Assembly (NCBI RefSeq): GCF_047495875.1
Contig: NC_092467.1
Coordinates: forward strand, 18,991,066-19,055,065
Direction: 5' to 3'
Origin: Pithys albifrons albifrons
Taxonomy: Eukaryota > Chordata > Aves > Passeriformes > Thamnophilidae
Length of the DNA: 64,000 nt
Part shown: positions 24,701 through 34,200 of the stretch, one piece after another
Numbering within the stretch: position 1 is the stretch's first letter
How the letters are laid out: each line of letters begins with the position of its first letter
Notes under the pieces: generated by a model
The model's input: the letters and a program-made list of their open reading frames with translations, nothing else
Told to the model about the DNA's origin: nothing
The model's database searches: none
Translations under genes and position numbers: made by a program

Positions 24701-26912
24701 TGCTGTGACTCCCAATCATATGCTGATATTTTGAGAAATATTTTTCATTTTGCAGAACACTAGTGTCACACAAAAACTTTGGAAATATTATGCTTTTCCC
24801 TTTAAAAAGAGAAATTGGCTTATTTGAATTGAATGTGTATATGTATAGGAGGTGACAAACCTTGCTCATTCCTCAAATGTTTTACTGTTTGCACTTTGTG
24901 TAGTATCCTTCATGTAGGAAGAGTTCTGAGGCAGTCAGTTTTCAGCTGTGTGTCTTCTTCATGTTACATACAGTCTTTATATCCAAATAAAGTGGTGACA
25001 GATGTCTTCTTCCCTCCTCTCTAGTTTCGCTCCCTTAACACAGTTTCTGAATGCCTTTTTTCACTGATCAATGGAGATGACATGTTTGCCACCTTTGCAA
25101 AAATGCAACAGAAAAGTTACTTGGTTTGGTTATTCAGTAGGATCTACCTCTACTCCTTCATCAGTCTGTTCATCTATATGGTGCTGAGTCTCTTCATTGC
25201 ACTCATTACAGATACATATGAAACGGTCAAGGTAAGCATAGACTATTCATTTGCAGTAACAGTGCAAGATTGGTGCTATCAAGACTCTCATCTCCCCCAT
25301 ATTTTAACTTGCAGTGCATGCCAATCTAAAGAATAAATATAATGACCACTTTTGAGGATGTAGAGGGATGACAGGAAGGTTTTAATTCCTCTCTACTTCA
25401 TTTTTCTTACAAAGTCTATTTTCCTGCTCCCATGAAAGCTAAATACCTCCTAAAAAGCAGTATTTTCACACTAGGTTCTGCAAATATTCGAATCTCAGAC
25501 TTGAACAATCTCTAAAAATGGTCTGGGAAGAATTTGAGTTATTGTACATTTTAGCCTTTTTAAAGGTTTAATTAAATATCAATTTTTAGCACTACCAGCA
25601 AGATGGCTTTCCAGAGACAGAACTTCAGAGGTTTATATCACAGTGCAAAGACTTACCAAACTCTGGCAGGTACAGGTTAGAAGAGGAGAATTCTGCGTCT
25701 CTCTTCTGTTGTTGTAATGGTATGTATCTATATTAAAATTTTATGTTAAGGTATATGCAAAAGTGACACACTACAAAATGTCCTTGCTATAAACTTCATG
25801 AAGAGTTCTTCAGTTTTGGGAGTGGAGAGGGAAAAAACCAAAATACAAACCCCCTAATCTAATGCTTTAGAATGTAATACTTCAGCAAAAAGTCTGCAGC
25901 CAACAAATTTCTTAGAAGAGGTGAGGGAACCACTTTCAAATTAAGAATCATTTAGCATGTGAAAAATGGTACAGAAAGTTAGATAATAAATACAGTAACT
26001 TGGGAACCCCATATGTGTAATGTGCAAGCATTAACATTTCTTGTATTCACTGCAACAGGCAGGACTTAGAGAATTTATTCAACGTTTTGTTATCCACTTT
26101 TTAATGACACCTTGTGCAGTAAGGTTTCTTAACTTAAATGGTAACAGGCCTGAAACTTGGGGACAAAATCAGCTTGTGAGGGTTTTAAGACAGCATGCAC
26201 TTGGAAAACATTGTCTAACTTTCACTATGGAGAACAAAGCCTTCAGTTATTTGAAGTTTTGTTTCTTCAGGGATACTGATTGTAGGATATGTAGTTTATA
26301 TTTAACCAGACAGGCAGCAACTGAGTCTTGCCTGTTCAAGGGCCTTTTAGTTGGAGAGTCATGAAATATTTGCCACTTGATTAAAAAGATCAAAGGTGTT
26401 TGCAGCTCCTTGGTATTGGGCTTTTCTCATGTGCTATATTGTTATATGCTAGATAGAATATATGTATGAGGTGCAGAAGATGGGGATATATTTTGGATCA
26501 GGAAGATGACAGAGGCTGCTGTGAGCCAGTCCCTGTTCTGACCCAGTGCCTTTCTGGAGATAAAAGTGTGGGATGAAGCAGAGCAGGGCATCTTGCTCCT
26601 GGGTAAAGGGCACAGACATGTTAATATTTCCTTTTTTTGGATACATCTCTCAGTTTAACAGGCAAGAAGGCCAACATGAAGTGGGACAGGGTGGGGATCT
26701 AAAAATTTTCCCTCTGTGCAATAGAGATCAGGTGTCTAACAGTGCATTCTCATGTTGGTTCATAGCAGTTTCTTATCAATGTATGTCAAATTACTAATTA
26801 AATAGTTCAGTTGCATTTTTAAGGCTTCTTGTACAATGAAACTATTATTTTGATGCATGCACTTAATAACTTTCCTCCCCTCTCTTGTACAGGTTGTAGT
26901 GAACATATTTAA
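15532..26912 (+). CDS. MCOLN3: MCOLN3, mucolipin-3 (TRPML3) endolysosomal cation channel
   Basis: Thirteen coding exons join in frame: 15532-15759, 17546-17713, 18268-18421, 18900-18984, 19065-19161, 19789-19888, 21827-21939, 22017-22166, 24190-24291, 24403-24525, 25025-25231, 25590-25719 and 26893-26912. The product is about 558 residues (human 553). In order it has a polybasic N terminus ([20 protein letters not shown]), S1 near 62-84, a luminal domain to about 283 with N-glycosylation sequons (NIS, NDT, NTT, NFT), S2 to S5, the pore motif NGDDMF at 456-461, S6 near 484-503 and a Cys cluster (FCCCN) near the end. His283, Ile362 and Ala419 of the mammalian protein keep both residue and number. 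TRPML3 conducts Ca2+ and Na+ out of early endosomes and lysosomes and is blocked by luminal acid. MCOLN2 follows downstream on the same strand. Confidence 0.96.
17546..17713 (+). CDS. MCOLN3: MCOLN3 exon, S1 end and start of luminal domain
   Basis: This 168-bp exon (56 codons, phase 0 both sides) reads [19 protein letters not shown] and continues through [18 protein letters not shown] to FFAVNQ. The acceptor is tttttcag and the donor gtgagg. Confidence 0.95.
18268..18421 (+). CDS. MCOLN3: MCOLN3 exon, luminal domain
   Basis: This 154-bp exon (phase 0 in, 1 out) encodes [18 protein letters not shown] and then [14 protein letters not shown]. It has two glycosylation sequons (NIS, NDT). Confidence 0.94.
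18900..18984 (+). CDS. MCOLN3: MCOLN3 exon, luminal domain, 85 bp
   Basis: With phase 1 entry it reads [20 protein letters not shown] and then NFTLDFHR, matching human CFFVEP...LNLTLDFHR. The acceptor is ttccag and the donor gtgagg. It is the least conserved exon between the two paralogues, but the length (85 bp) is the same in MCOLN2. Confidence 0.92.
19065..19161 (+). CDS. MCOLN3: MCOLN3 exon, luminal domain, 97 bp
   Basis: It reads [20 protein letters not shown] and then [12 protein letters not shown], including the family signature LPDCYDF. The acceptor is ttgcag and the donor gtatgt. Confidence 0.94.
19789..19888 (+). CDS. MCOLN3: MCOLN3 exon, end of luminal domain, 100 bp
   Basis: It encodes [18 protein letters not shown] and then [10 protein letters not shown], nearly identical to human. 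It is preceded by a T10 tract and acceptor acag. The donor is gtaagt. Confidence 0.95.
20740..20880. other. GC- and CpG-rich block inside MCOLN3 intron
   Basis: About 140 bases rich in C, G and CpG interrupt AT-rich intron sequence. No exon of MCOLN3 is missing here and I recognise no element. See findings. Confidence 0.5.
21827..21939 (+). CDS. MCOLN3: MCOLN3 exon, S2
   Basis: It encodes [18 protein letters not shown] and then [14 protein letters not shown], that is His283 followed by transmembrane segment S2. The acceptor is ttgcag and the donor gtgggt. Confidence 0.95.
22017..22166 (+). CDS. MCOLN3: MCOLN3 exon, S2-S3 linker and S3
   Basis: This 150-bp exon (50 codons) reads [19 protein letters not shown], then [18 protein letters not shown], ending in KMEIQAK. 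Ile362 in KMEIQ is the position of the mouse Va-J second-site change; it is Ile here. Confidence 0.95.
22167..24189 (+). other. MCOLN3: MCOLN3 intron without recognised content
   Basis: This 2-kb intron lies between the S3 and S4 exons. Overlapping ORFs on both strands at 23691-23976 look like chance. I see no repeat family. Confidence 0.6.
24190..24291 (+). CDS. MCOLN3: MCOLN3 exon, S4
   Basis: This 102-bp exon reads [20 protein letters not shown] and then [14 protein letters not shown]. The acceptor is ttttttcag and the donor gtaagg. Confidence 0.95.
24403..24525 (+). CDS. MCOLN3: MCOLN3 exon, S5
   Basis: This 123-bp exon reads [19 protein letters not shown] and then [20 protein letters not shown]. 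Ala419, the residue changed to Pro in the varitint-waddler mouse, is Ala here at the same number. Confidence 0.95.
25025..25231 (+). CDS. MCOLN3: MCOLN3 exon, pore and S6
   Basis: This 207-bp exon reads [20 protein letters not shown], with the Asp458-Asp459 pair of the selectivity filter, then S6 ([19 protein letters not shown]). The acceptor is ctctag and the donor gtaagc. Confidence 0.96.
25590..25719 (+). CDS. MCOLN3: MCOLN3 exon, cytosolic C terminus
   Basis: It reads [19 protein letters not shown], then [14 protein letters not shown] and SLFCCCN. The donor gtatgt follows the first base of the next codon. If this donor is not used, the frame continues NGMYLY and stops at 25734-25736. Confidence 0.9.
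26893..26912 (+). CDS. MCOLN3: MCOLN3 last coding exon (tail GCSEHI, stop)
   Basis: The acceptor cttgtacag ends at 26892. Joined in phase 1 it adds Gly-Cys-Ser-Glu-His-Ile and a TAA at 26910-26912. MCOLN2 also has an intron just after its Cys cluster, which supports the exon, but the phase differs and the tail is too short for similarity to prove it. Confidence 0.65.
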
Positions 26913-28100
26913 TGGATTGTGGGAGTGTGTCATGAGGCTTCAAAGCAGCACACACTGCAGGAACTGGACAATGATGCTGGTGGAAACCCTTACATCTAAA
27001 TGCTGAATTCACTTTTCTCAAAAAGCAGTGTAGGCCTGTGGCAGAAGCTTATGCTAAACTTGCAGACTTTTTGATTAGATACTCACAGCTAGTTCAGAGG
27101 GTTTCAGTGTTTGTTTTTATTAGCTTTATTCTATTTGTTTCCTCTGTTAAATTGTACTAGAATGCAAGGGGCATTAAAAAGCTGTCTGTATTCAGAGACT
27201 TGCCTAGATTATAAGAGTAGACTAGAAGTGCAGTGCTAGACAACTGCAGCTTTGAACATCAACCTAACCCTCAGTACTTCTGCCATTATCTGTCTATGGC
27301 TGACCTGTTACTGAATGAATGAAAGCTCACTCCAGAGCCCTCAGAATTTTTTGTCTATTTGCACTCATAGTAAAAATAAAAACTATGGAATTTGGTACAA
27401 TTTGTTTCTGTAGTCATTACAGTGAGTTGATGCACAAACCACTCTAATACAGCTGAAAGCATAAAATAAATATTTATTTAAACAGAAGTACCACTTAATG
27501 TAAGTGGCAGTCTCTTCTCTTCTGGCCAGGGATATGCCAGGCTGAACTGGAGTTTGAAGGGTGAGTTGAATGGAGAAATGCAAATATTATCCTATATCCA
27601 GCATTAGGTAGGATCAGTTAGTCTTCAGCTTAACACTGTGTGGACCTTTCAAAATATCTGTTTTTTAAATTTGAAATCTTCCTCTGGTTTACAAGTCTGT
27701 AAGTGTGAAGTATAAACTAAGTTAAATACACAGAAGATATGTCTCTCAGAGTCATATGTCTTCACACTTTAGAAACTAAATGTTTCCTACCAACCTAATA
27801 ACCTGCTACTGTCAGTGGCTCTCTGAAACATTAACGCTTAGAAAAGTTCAGTTTTGACAACTTAGTTTATATACTTTGTTGATTGTGATACCATTTAATA
27901 GGTGTCTTATTTTCTATAGTCTATTCACTCTGGGAGAACAGAAAGCCAAAGGGAAGCATATTTTTGATAACTTGCATTTGTGAGCACCATGACTGGAACT
28001 GTGTGTGACAATGTATAATGCTGTGGAGAACACTAAACATGTTCTGTCTGAATGCTTACACATTGTAAATGAGCTACAATAAACACTTCCAGCTGCAGTA
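26913..28100 (+). other. MCOLN3: MCOLN3 3' UTR (probable)
   Basis: The sequence after the TAA carries AATAAA at 27375-27380, 27465-27470 and 28078-28083. The true 3' end could follow any of these; there is no coding signal. Confidence 0.6.
28078..28083 (+). terminator. MCOLN3: Candidate poly(A) signal AATAAA (MCOLN3, distal)
   Basis: A canonical hexamer about 1.2 kb after the stop codon, the last one before a longer signal-poor stretch. Two proximal hexamers at 27375 and 27465 are alternatives. Confidence 0.45.
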
Positions 28101-30985
28101 AGTATTGGCTGCATCAGTATTCATCTTAAATGTGTTGCCAGGTTAATATAGGAACTTTGTTTATTAATAACACTATGCAATTTCTGGCATGAAACAGTGA
28201 GTGGAGTGTGTGAACTTGGATTTCCTGTAGTCAGGATTGTTCCTGTGGACTCTGGTAACAACCTGTTTCCAGTTGATCCCATTTAACAGCATTTCAGAGT
28301 TTGCCATAGAAACAAATATTCAAGTATTAAACCTTACACTAAAAACACTCTTCAGATTCATCGGACAAACAAAATACAAGGTGTAGGCAGAGCAGATCTG
28401 AACAGTATTGGAAAGTTTTGTGTATTGAGGCCTTTGCCTTTTAACTTTCACCTAAGATTGAAGACTTTTGGAGCTTTTCAAGAAGACATGAGGCAGTCTT
28501 ACTCAAAAAGCAAACTCCTTATGGATCTTTGACAACCCACAAAATACGATGTGCAAATCACTATTGTATAAAGTACTTTGTGCAAGAAATTCTGACAAGG
28601 ATGTCAAGCACTTTATCAATGAAATGCAGAAGGCTGATTTACAAGGTTTTTTCACACAGAGTTAAGAGAAAGCTAAGATGAATTATTCACCTAAAATGCA
28701 GGTGCATTTTGTAAACAGCTATGGAATATTTTGTTTTCCAAAACAGTTATAAGGCAAGTAGTCTGATTTCATTTGGAAATGGTGCAGAACATGTGCTTCA
28801 TCACTGTTAACTTAAGAAACTAGCAACAAATTTCAATAAAATTTGACAGAGCTCTAAAATATAAAATTCTTAGAGTTTTATAATGGTAGAGGGAAAGAAT
28901 GTTAATAGAATTCAGCAGTATGAGCATAAAGCATAGAAAGCTATAATGGCTGATCCCAAGGTAGGAAAACATACTGTAAGTAGACTCTTCCTAACAGAAG
29001 TTCAGAAGTAGTGAAGAATGATTTCTGTTGTTTGAAGGGCAAACTTCACTGTGAAGTATGTTTTGCAGTGAAATCCCTGGTGGAGTCTTTCAAGTGATGA
29101 CGTAGCTTGTGTACAGCTAAAAAGTCAATCAACTGAGATGCAGAAATTAGTTGGAAAACCACTCCCTCTTACTTCTGCTGGAATCTACAATGTTGAATTT
29201 AGCATTGCTGGCAGTTGGGAGGGTTTGGGGAGGAAAGATTTGATAAAAGACAACTTGCCTTCAAACAGTAATGGACAGGAGCAGAGTGTGAAGCCCAAGG
29301 GAATTGCTATCTAAAAGTAGGATACACTGGGAAAGAAGGGCAGTACTGTGGAAGGTTACTGACTTACAACTGCTCAAAATACCCAGTTCTGACTGGAAAA
29401 ATAAATGCTGTTTCTATTACATATCTGATACCTGTTTTATATTCTAGGGTTTTTTAAAGAAAAAAAACAGACACTCAAACATGTAGTCTTTGCCTTGGTG
29501 CTACTGCTGGCAATCTTAAGTGCTGGATGTTCAGATTTCTGATCTGCTTGATCCTTGGTGTTTAGGATCTTCATCTGCCTGAGCATTTTGTTCACCTGAG
29601 AAGAAGCTATTTTCTAGCCTACTGGCTGCATTTGAGATGAAGTGCAGCTCTGCCAAATCTGGGGCTGCTATTGTTGCATATAGGGTGAGGCTTTTTTATC
29701 TTATTTTGTGTCAATATGTCATGTGCTGGTTATGGCCTTGCAGAGCCAAGATGTGTGGCAATGATCTTATAAAAAATACCCTTGTGACTTCAGCAGTATC
29801 AGTGATCTCAGCATTAGCAATGGTAGTAGCACATGTAAAGCTGCATCCTGGAGACAGCAGTATCTTCATGCTGATACAATCAAGCAGGCACAAATAGAAC
29901 TGTAAAATGCAGTTGGGGAGTGCAAGGAAGCAGATAAAGTGCCAGATAAACTCATGCTGGAAAATGGCATCCTAAGGGAAACGGCTTTCAGTCCTGACCT
30001 AGAAATTGTGGAGGGGCAAGTGAGTTTCTTTGCTCTGATTCTCACTGGGCTCTGGAAAGAGTTGTCAAAAAAATACAGATATTCAGTATTTCCTTGTGCA
30101 AATAAGTTGCAGGGTGCTCAACTGGGAAACAGCTGTTTTCATACCACGGCTTATTTCAACGCCAATGTTTTGCATATACTTACAGGAAGAACTTGTTTTC
30201 AGCAGAGCCCAGACCTCTATACAGAATGAAGCTATTCTGAGGGGAAGAGAGAGGTGGGGGCCATAGTTACTTCTACGTACCAGTTGCTATGTTAGATTTA
30301 AGCACATTCTCAAGCAAAGGTATGCACATAAAAGAGGAAGAAATCAAATGCATATATGCTCATACCTACTCATATATGCTCATACATACTCATACCTACT
30401 AGATGTGTAAAGGCAAAATTTATCTGGCAGAGAGGGGGATGGGAGATAGTGATGGGGATAGGATGCAAGATGGCACACAGATGATGCCATAAAAGACCAA
30501 ACCTGCAGCTGCATTTGTAGGGAGCATCTTCCTGACTGAGGCAGTAGCTAATACCAGATGCTTCAGAGGAAGTCTTCAGAAAACTTCATGCATGAGCTGA
30601 CACAATGCTCTTGCAGCTAATGTTGAGTAACTCCACACAGATGTTTGGGCTTTTGTTTCTTCTTCTCCCTTAAACAGTGTGACCATAACCAAACACAACA
30701 TCATCTGAGAGCATTATGTAAGAATCCTATGCCCATCCCCATCGTGTGGGCAGGTAGAGAGCTCAGTTGCTGCAATGAAGCCTTTTGTGAGTCTGCATTC
30801 TGTTTTCAACACCCTAGTTTGGAGTTAACTGCATTAGACCACATCCTCTGAGGAACTAAGTACCTCCTGAGCTGCAACGGGACCAGCTCTGTACTAGCTA
30901 ATCTCACCTGACAGTCTTCCCTGGTCTTTATCTCCGTGCCTACAACTACCACCTGGCAGTGAGGCGACTACTGAGCCTTACTCGC
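28101..30985. other. MCOLN3-MCOLN2 intergenic region
   Basis: This AT-rich stretch between the two paralogues shows no gene, RNA or complete element. It includes a short 20-bp tandem repeat (30351-30400). Another AATAAA at about 28837 could serve very long MCOLN3 transcripts. Confidence 0.6.
30351..30400 (+). repeat. 2.5 copies of a 20-bp tandem repeat
   Basis: CATATATGCTCATACCTACT at 30351-30370 is repeated with one change at 30371-30390, and a half unit (CATACCTACT) follows at 30391-30400. Confidence 0.9.
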
Positions 30986-31055
30986 GTAGCAAGTGCCCGA
31001 GCACCGGCGGAGGGCGGTGGGGCAGGGGGAGCCGGGTCCGCAGGCGGGCGCAGGG

Positions 31056-31061
31056 CACGTG
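31056..31061. promoter_or_regulatory. CACGTG E-box upstream of MCOLN2
   Basis: The palindrome CACGTG in context GGGCACGTGGGC lies 28 bases before the TATA-like element. It could bind MiT/TFE, USF or MYC factors; the flanks do not match CLEAR well. Confidence 0.4.
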
Positions 31062-31088
31062 GGCGGCAATCGCCCTCCTCCGCCGGGA

Positions 31089-31096
31089 CATAAAGG
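31089..31096 (+). promoter_or_regulatory. MCOLN2: TATA-like element of MCOLN2
   Basis: CATAAAGG is the only AT-rich octamer in this part of the CpG island and lies about 115 bases upstream of the start codon, a plausible core promoter position. Confidence 0.45.
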
Positions 31097-31207
31097 CGGC
31101 GCGGCCGGCGGGACAGTGTACGGGGCTCGGCTGCGCGGCGGTCGGGTCGCGGCTCCGGCTCCTCTGTCCGCCGCCCTGCCCGGGCAGCGGCCGAGCCCTG
31201 CGGCCCC

Positions 31208-31257
31208 ATGGAGATCTCGCTCAAGTACCTGTCCGGCGGCCGGGCCGCCGCCAGCGG
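31208..31257 (+). CDS. MCOLN2: MCOLN2 first coding exon in the CpG island
   Basis: The ATG at 31208 is in good context (G at +4) and is followed by [15 protein letters not shown]. The donor is gtgagc at 31258, phase 2. It is in frame with the next exon through G-N-M-M-T-Q. If this exon is skipped, translation could start at either Met codon at 34679-34684. Confidence 0.75.
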
Positions 31258-34200
31258 GTGAGCGGGACGGGACGGGACGGGCGTGGAGTCACCCTGTCAG
31301 GTCACCCCGCCCGGCGGGAGCGGGGTCAGTGTCGGGGCGCTCCTTCGCCAGCGGCTGCGGGAGGGAGCGAAACGCCTTGGGGCGCGGGCCGAGCCCAGCC
31401 CGCCGGTCGGGGCCGCGGCAAGGGGGGATGTGCACCCCGCACCGGGAAGGGGCGCTCCCGCCGCGGCTTGCGGGCTGTGGGCGCAGGTGCTGCTCCAAAC
31501 TCGTGTTTCGTTCTGCTACATGAGGTAGGTCCTGTCCTCTCGTCGGGGCTGGCGTCGTCCGGCTGGTGAGCAGCGGAAAGGCCCCGCCGCTGTCATGCAG
31601 GTGCCTCGCGGGCAGGGAGAGGGTCTGCGGAGGCTCCGTGTGTGCCTCGGGCGCAGGGGCTGCGGCCGCTGCGGGACAGTGGAGCTCTGCACAGGAGGGC
31701 TTTTCACTCGCTGTCTGACTTCGCTTTCCTGAGAAGCGCGAAGCGATGTCCTCCTCTAGGCGAGTGCTGAGCTTAATAGAAATCGTGAAGGTGAAGCTGG
31801 GGTTGCCTGAGTTTATATTTAGACCTCAACTCGGTGCTCTCTTTTTTCCCCGTTTTCCTCTTATTCTTTCCTCCTTAACACCTCGTCAATCTCGTTAATA
31901 CCTCTGCAAGATGTAGAGAGCAAGTAGATAAATGTTCTTCATGTGGAGCTCTGGTGGACACTGTTAGTGTTGCTACAGTAGTGAGTTATTGATTAAAAAC
32001 AAACAACTGTGCTCTCTTAGTGCGTTGCAGCCACTTGACGCAATGTTGCTTTTTCTGTCAGGTGAAGAGCTAAGTATTAAAACCGTATTTCGTAAGTAGG
32101 CAGCTGCAAATTGTAGTCCTTACTGTTGAAACCTCTTTCTAGAGCAGAATGCTGAGCCCTGAAGTGCCTTGCAACACAACATTGTCAGAGCAACAGTCTA
32201 TCCTACCAGCTACAGCATGGCAATGGCGGTTATAGTAAAGCAGCTGTTAGAACTGAGTTAGTAAGTTATTATATAAGTAACACATGACACCTGGACATGT
32301 ATCTAAGCATGTATAGTAGTTAGTCTTCATTCAGAAAAAAAATTTGCTTCTGTTAGTGCTTTACAAAGCATATTATGGAAACCTGCTGAGAGGTGTTAAT
32401 TACACTAGTGCATCTGAATTGAATTGTTTAATTTCTCTACCTTGAACTAGGTGCTTTAATTGGATTACATTTAGATTATCCTGCTAATAACCATTTGGTA
32501 GAACTAGATAGTTTGTTTTAAATGTGATAAGTTGCTGTTAGTCTCTTAGAGCGTTTAAACTCCTTCAATGCTTTGATTGAAGATTCTGGTTCTACAGATT
32601 TAATGCAATCTATTTAGATGTAATTTTGAATCTATCCTAGAAACAAATGGAATGAAAAACAGTTGCTGTATTTGAGCTGTTGCCAGGTAAATTATTTCTT
32701 AAGTACCACACAAAAGAATGCCTGTTCTACATGGGAAGAAAAAGGCCAACAGTGATATATAGGCATGAATCTTGGTTCTTCCTCTTAAGCTGAAAAAGTC
32801 TGTTGCTTTCCTTGTCAGAATTTCCTGCTCAAAATTTCTACATCTTAATAAAGGAAGCTAAAGATGTCAGTGAAAATAATCTTTAGACAATGAAGTTAAG
32901 TGAGGGTTGTGTGGAAGTGGAAACGCTGTTATTGGCCTACATGGAGTTTTTGGAATATCAACAGGGTCTTGAAAGACAACTTTGGAATAAACTACTACAA
33001 CCATGTCTTTCATGGTATGCATTTGAATATAAAAAAGAGTAGTGTCATTATAAAGTTTGCTGTTTGATTTTGGGGCTTTTGTTTGTTTGCACCTCTTTTA
33101 AGGATCTGTCACTTTTGATATACTTTTACTGGAAGCTTAGAGGAAGATTTTGCTGAAGTCTTGGAGTGGTCCTCAAGTCATACCTTCATGCTTTAAATCT
33201 AGACCAGATCCAGTTTAACCCTGTTCTGTTTCCTCTTTCTTTCCCACCTACTCCTGTGACTTTTGCCATCATTTAGCTCTTATTCCTTGCGTACCCACAC
33301 AAATGGTTCTGTCCATTCAAGAGAAGCTGGTACAGGAGCAGCAATGTCTTTGGGTGTCAGTGCACGATTGAAGTATGTATGTGCCTTTTTTCTTAGACAG
33401 TGTTCACAGTGATAATTTTCATATGCTTTTCTGTCAGGTGTGTTTACATTTTTTGAAGTTTTTGTGTCTTAAACACTATTAAAGCTAGTCCAGGATGTTT
33501 TATTATAAATTTAAATAGGGATGCAGCCCACAGTTTCTTTTTGTTAAAAACTTCCCATGTTTTTTCTACCTCAAAAACCAAAATCCTTTTACCTCCCATG
33601 CTCTTCATGAATGTTTGATTTAAGGATGTGTAATAAAGATGACTTTTGAGCTCCTAATGTTAAAATAGATCTTTTGGGGTTTTTTTCACTTCCTCTTCTG
33701 AAGAGACACCACAGTGTTAACTTTACTGTGCTTTTTACTCTTAAATTTCTTTTCTTGTGGGACAGCTCGTTCTAGCAAATCAAATGTGCTTTGTGGTCTA
33801 CAGTTTCAGACAGATCAGGACACAAAAAGTAAAAATGCATCTGAAAACTTGTAATCAATGCTTTTGGGTTTTGGTTTTGGTTCCAAAACTTGGAATCAAT
33901 GCTAAGACAAAATGTTATCCTTTATAAAATTCAGAGCATCAGGAATGCTATTCTGAATAGTAATTTCAACTGATAATCAGCTATGTTAGACACAAACCTC
34001 TTAATATATAAAGGGAGGGAAAAATATTTCAAGTTTCTGATCTGCGTGTGAAATAGGAAAGTTCTGAAAATTATTGTACTGGAAAACAGGGTTAAAATGA
34101 TTAGGAGAAGGGGAGAAGTTTTCAATGTTCCTTTCAGATGAGAAGAAGAAACATAAGGTGATTTAAGACACCTACAACAACAATACTCTGTGCTTGGTCC

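Larger units (their letters stand above)
30990..31720 (+). promoter_or_regulatory. MCOLN2: CpG island, MCOLN2 promoter
   Basis: This GC- and CpG-rich block contains the first MCOLN2 coding exon. Upstream are the E-box CACGTG (31056-31061) and a TATA-like CATAAAGG (31089-31096), about 110-120 bases before the ATG. Transcription probably starts near 31115-31125. The long ORFs on both strands are due to base composition. Confidence 0.75.

Noticed and set aside
30946..31569. ORFs of 80-176 codons around the MCOLN2 start
   Set aside because: Only the short 31208-31257 frame joins the conserved channel sequence; the others are composition shadows.
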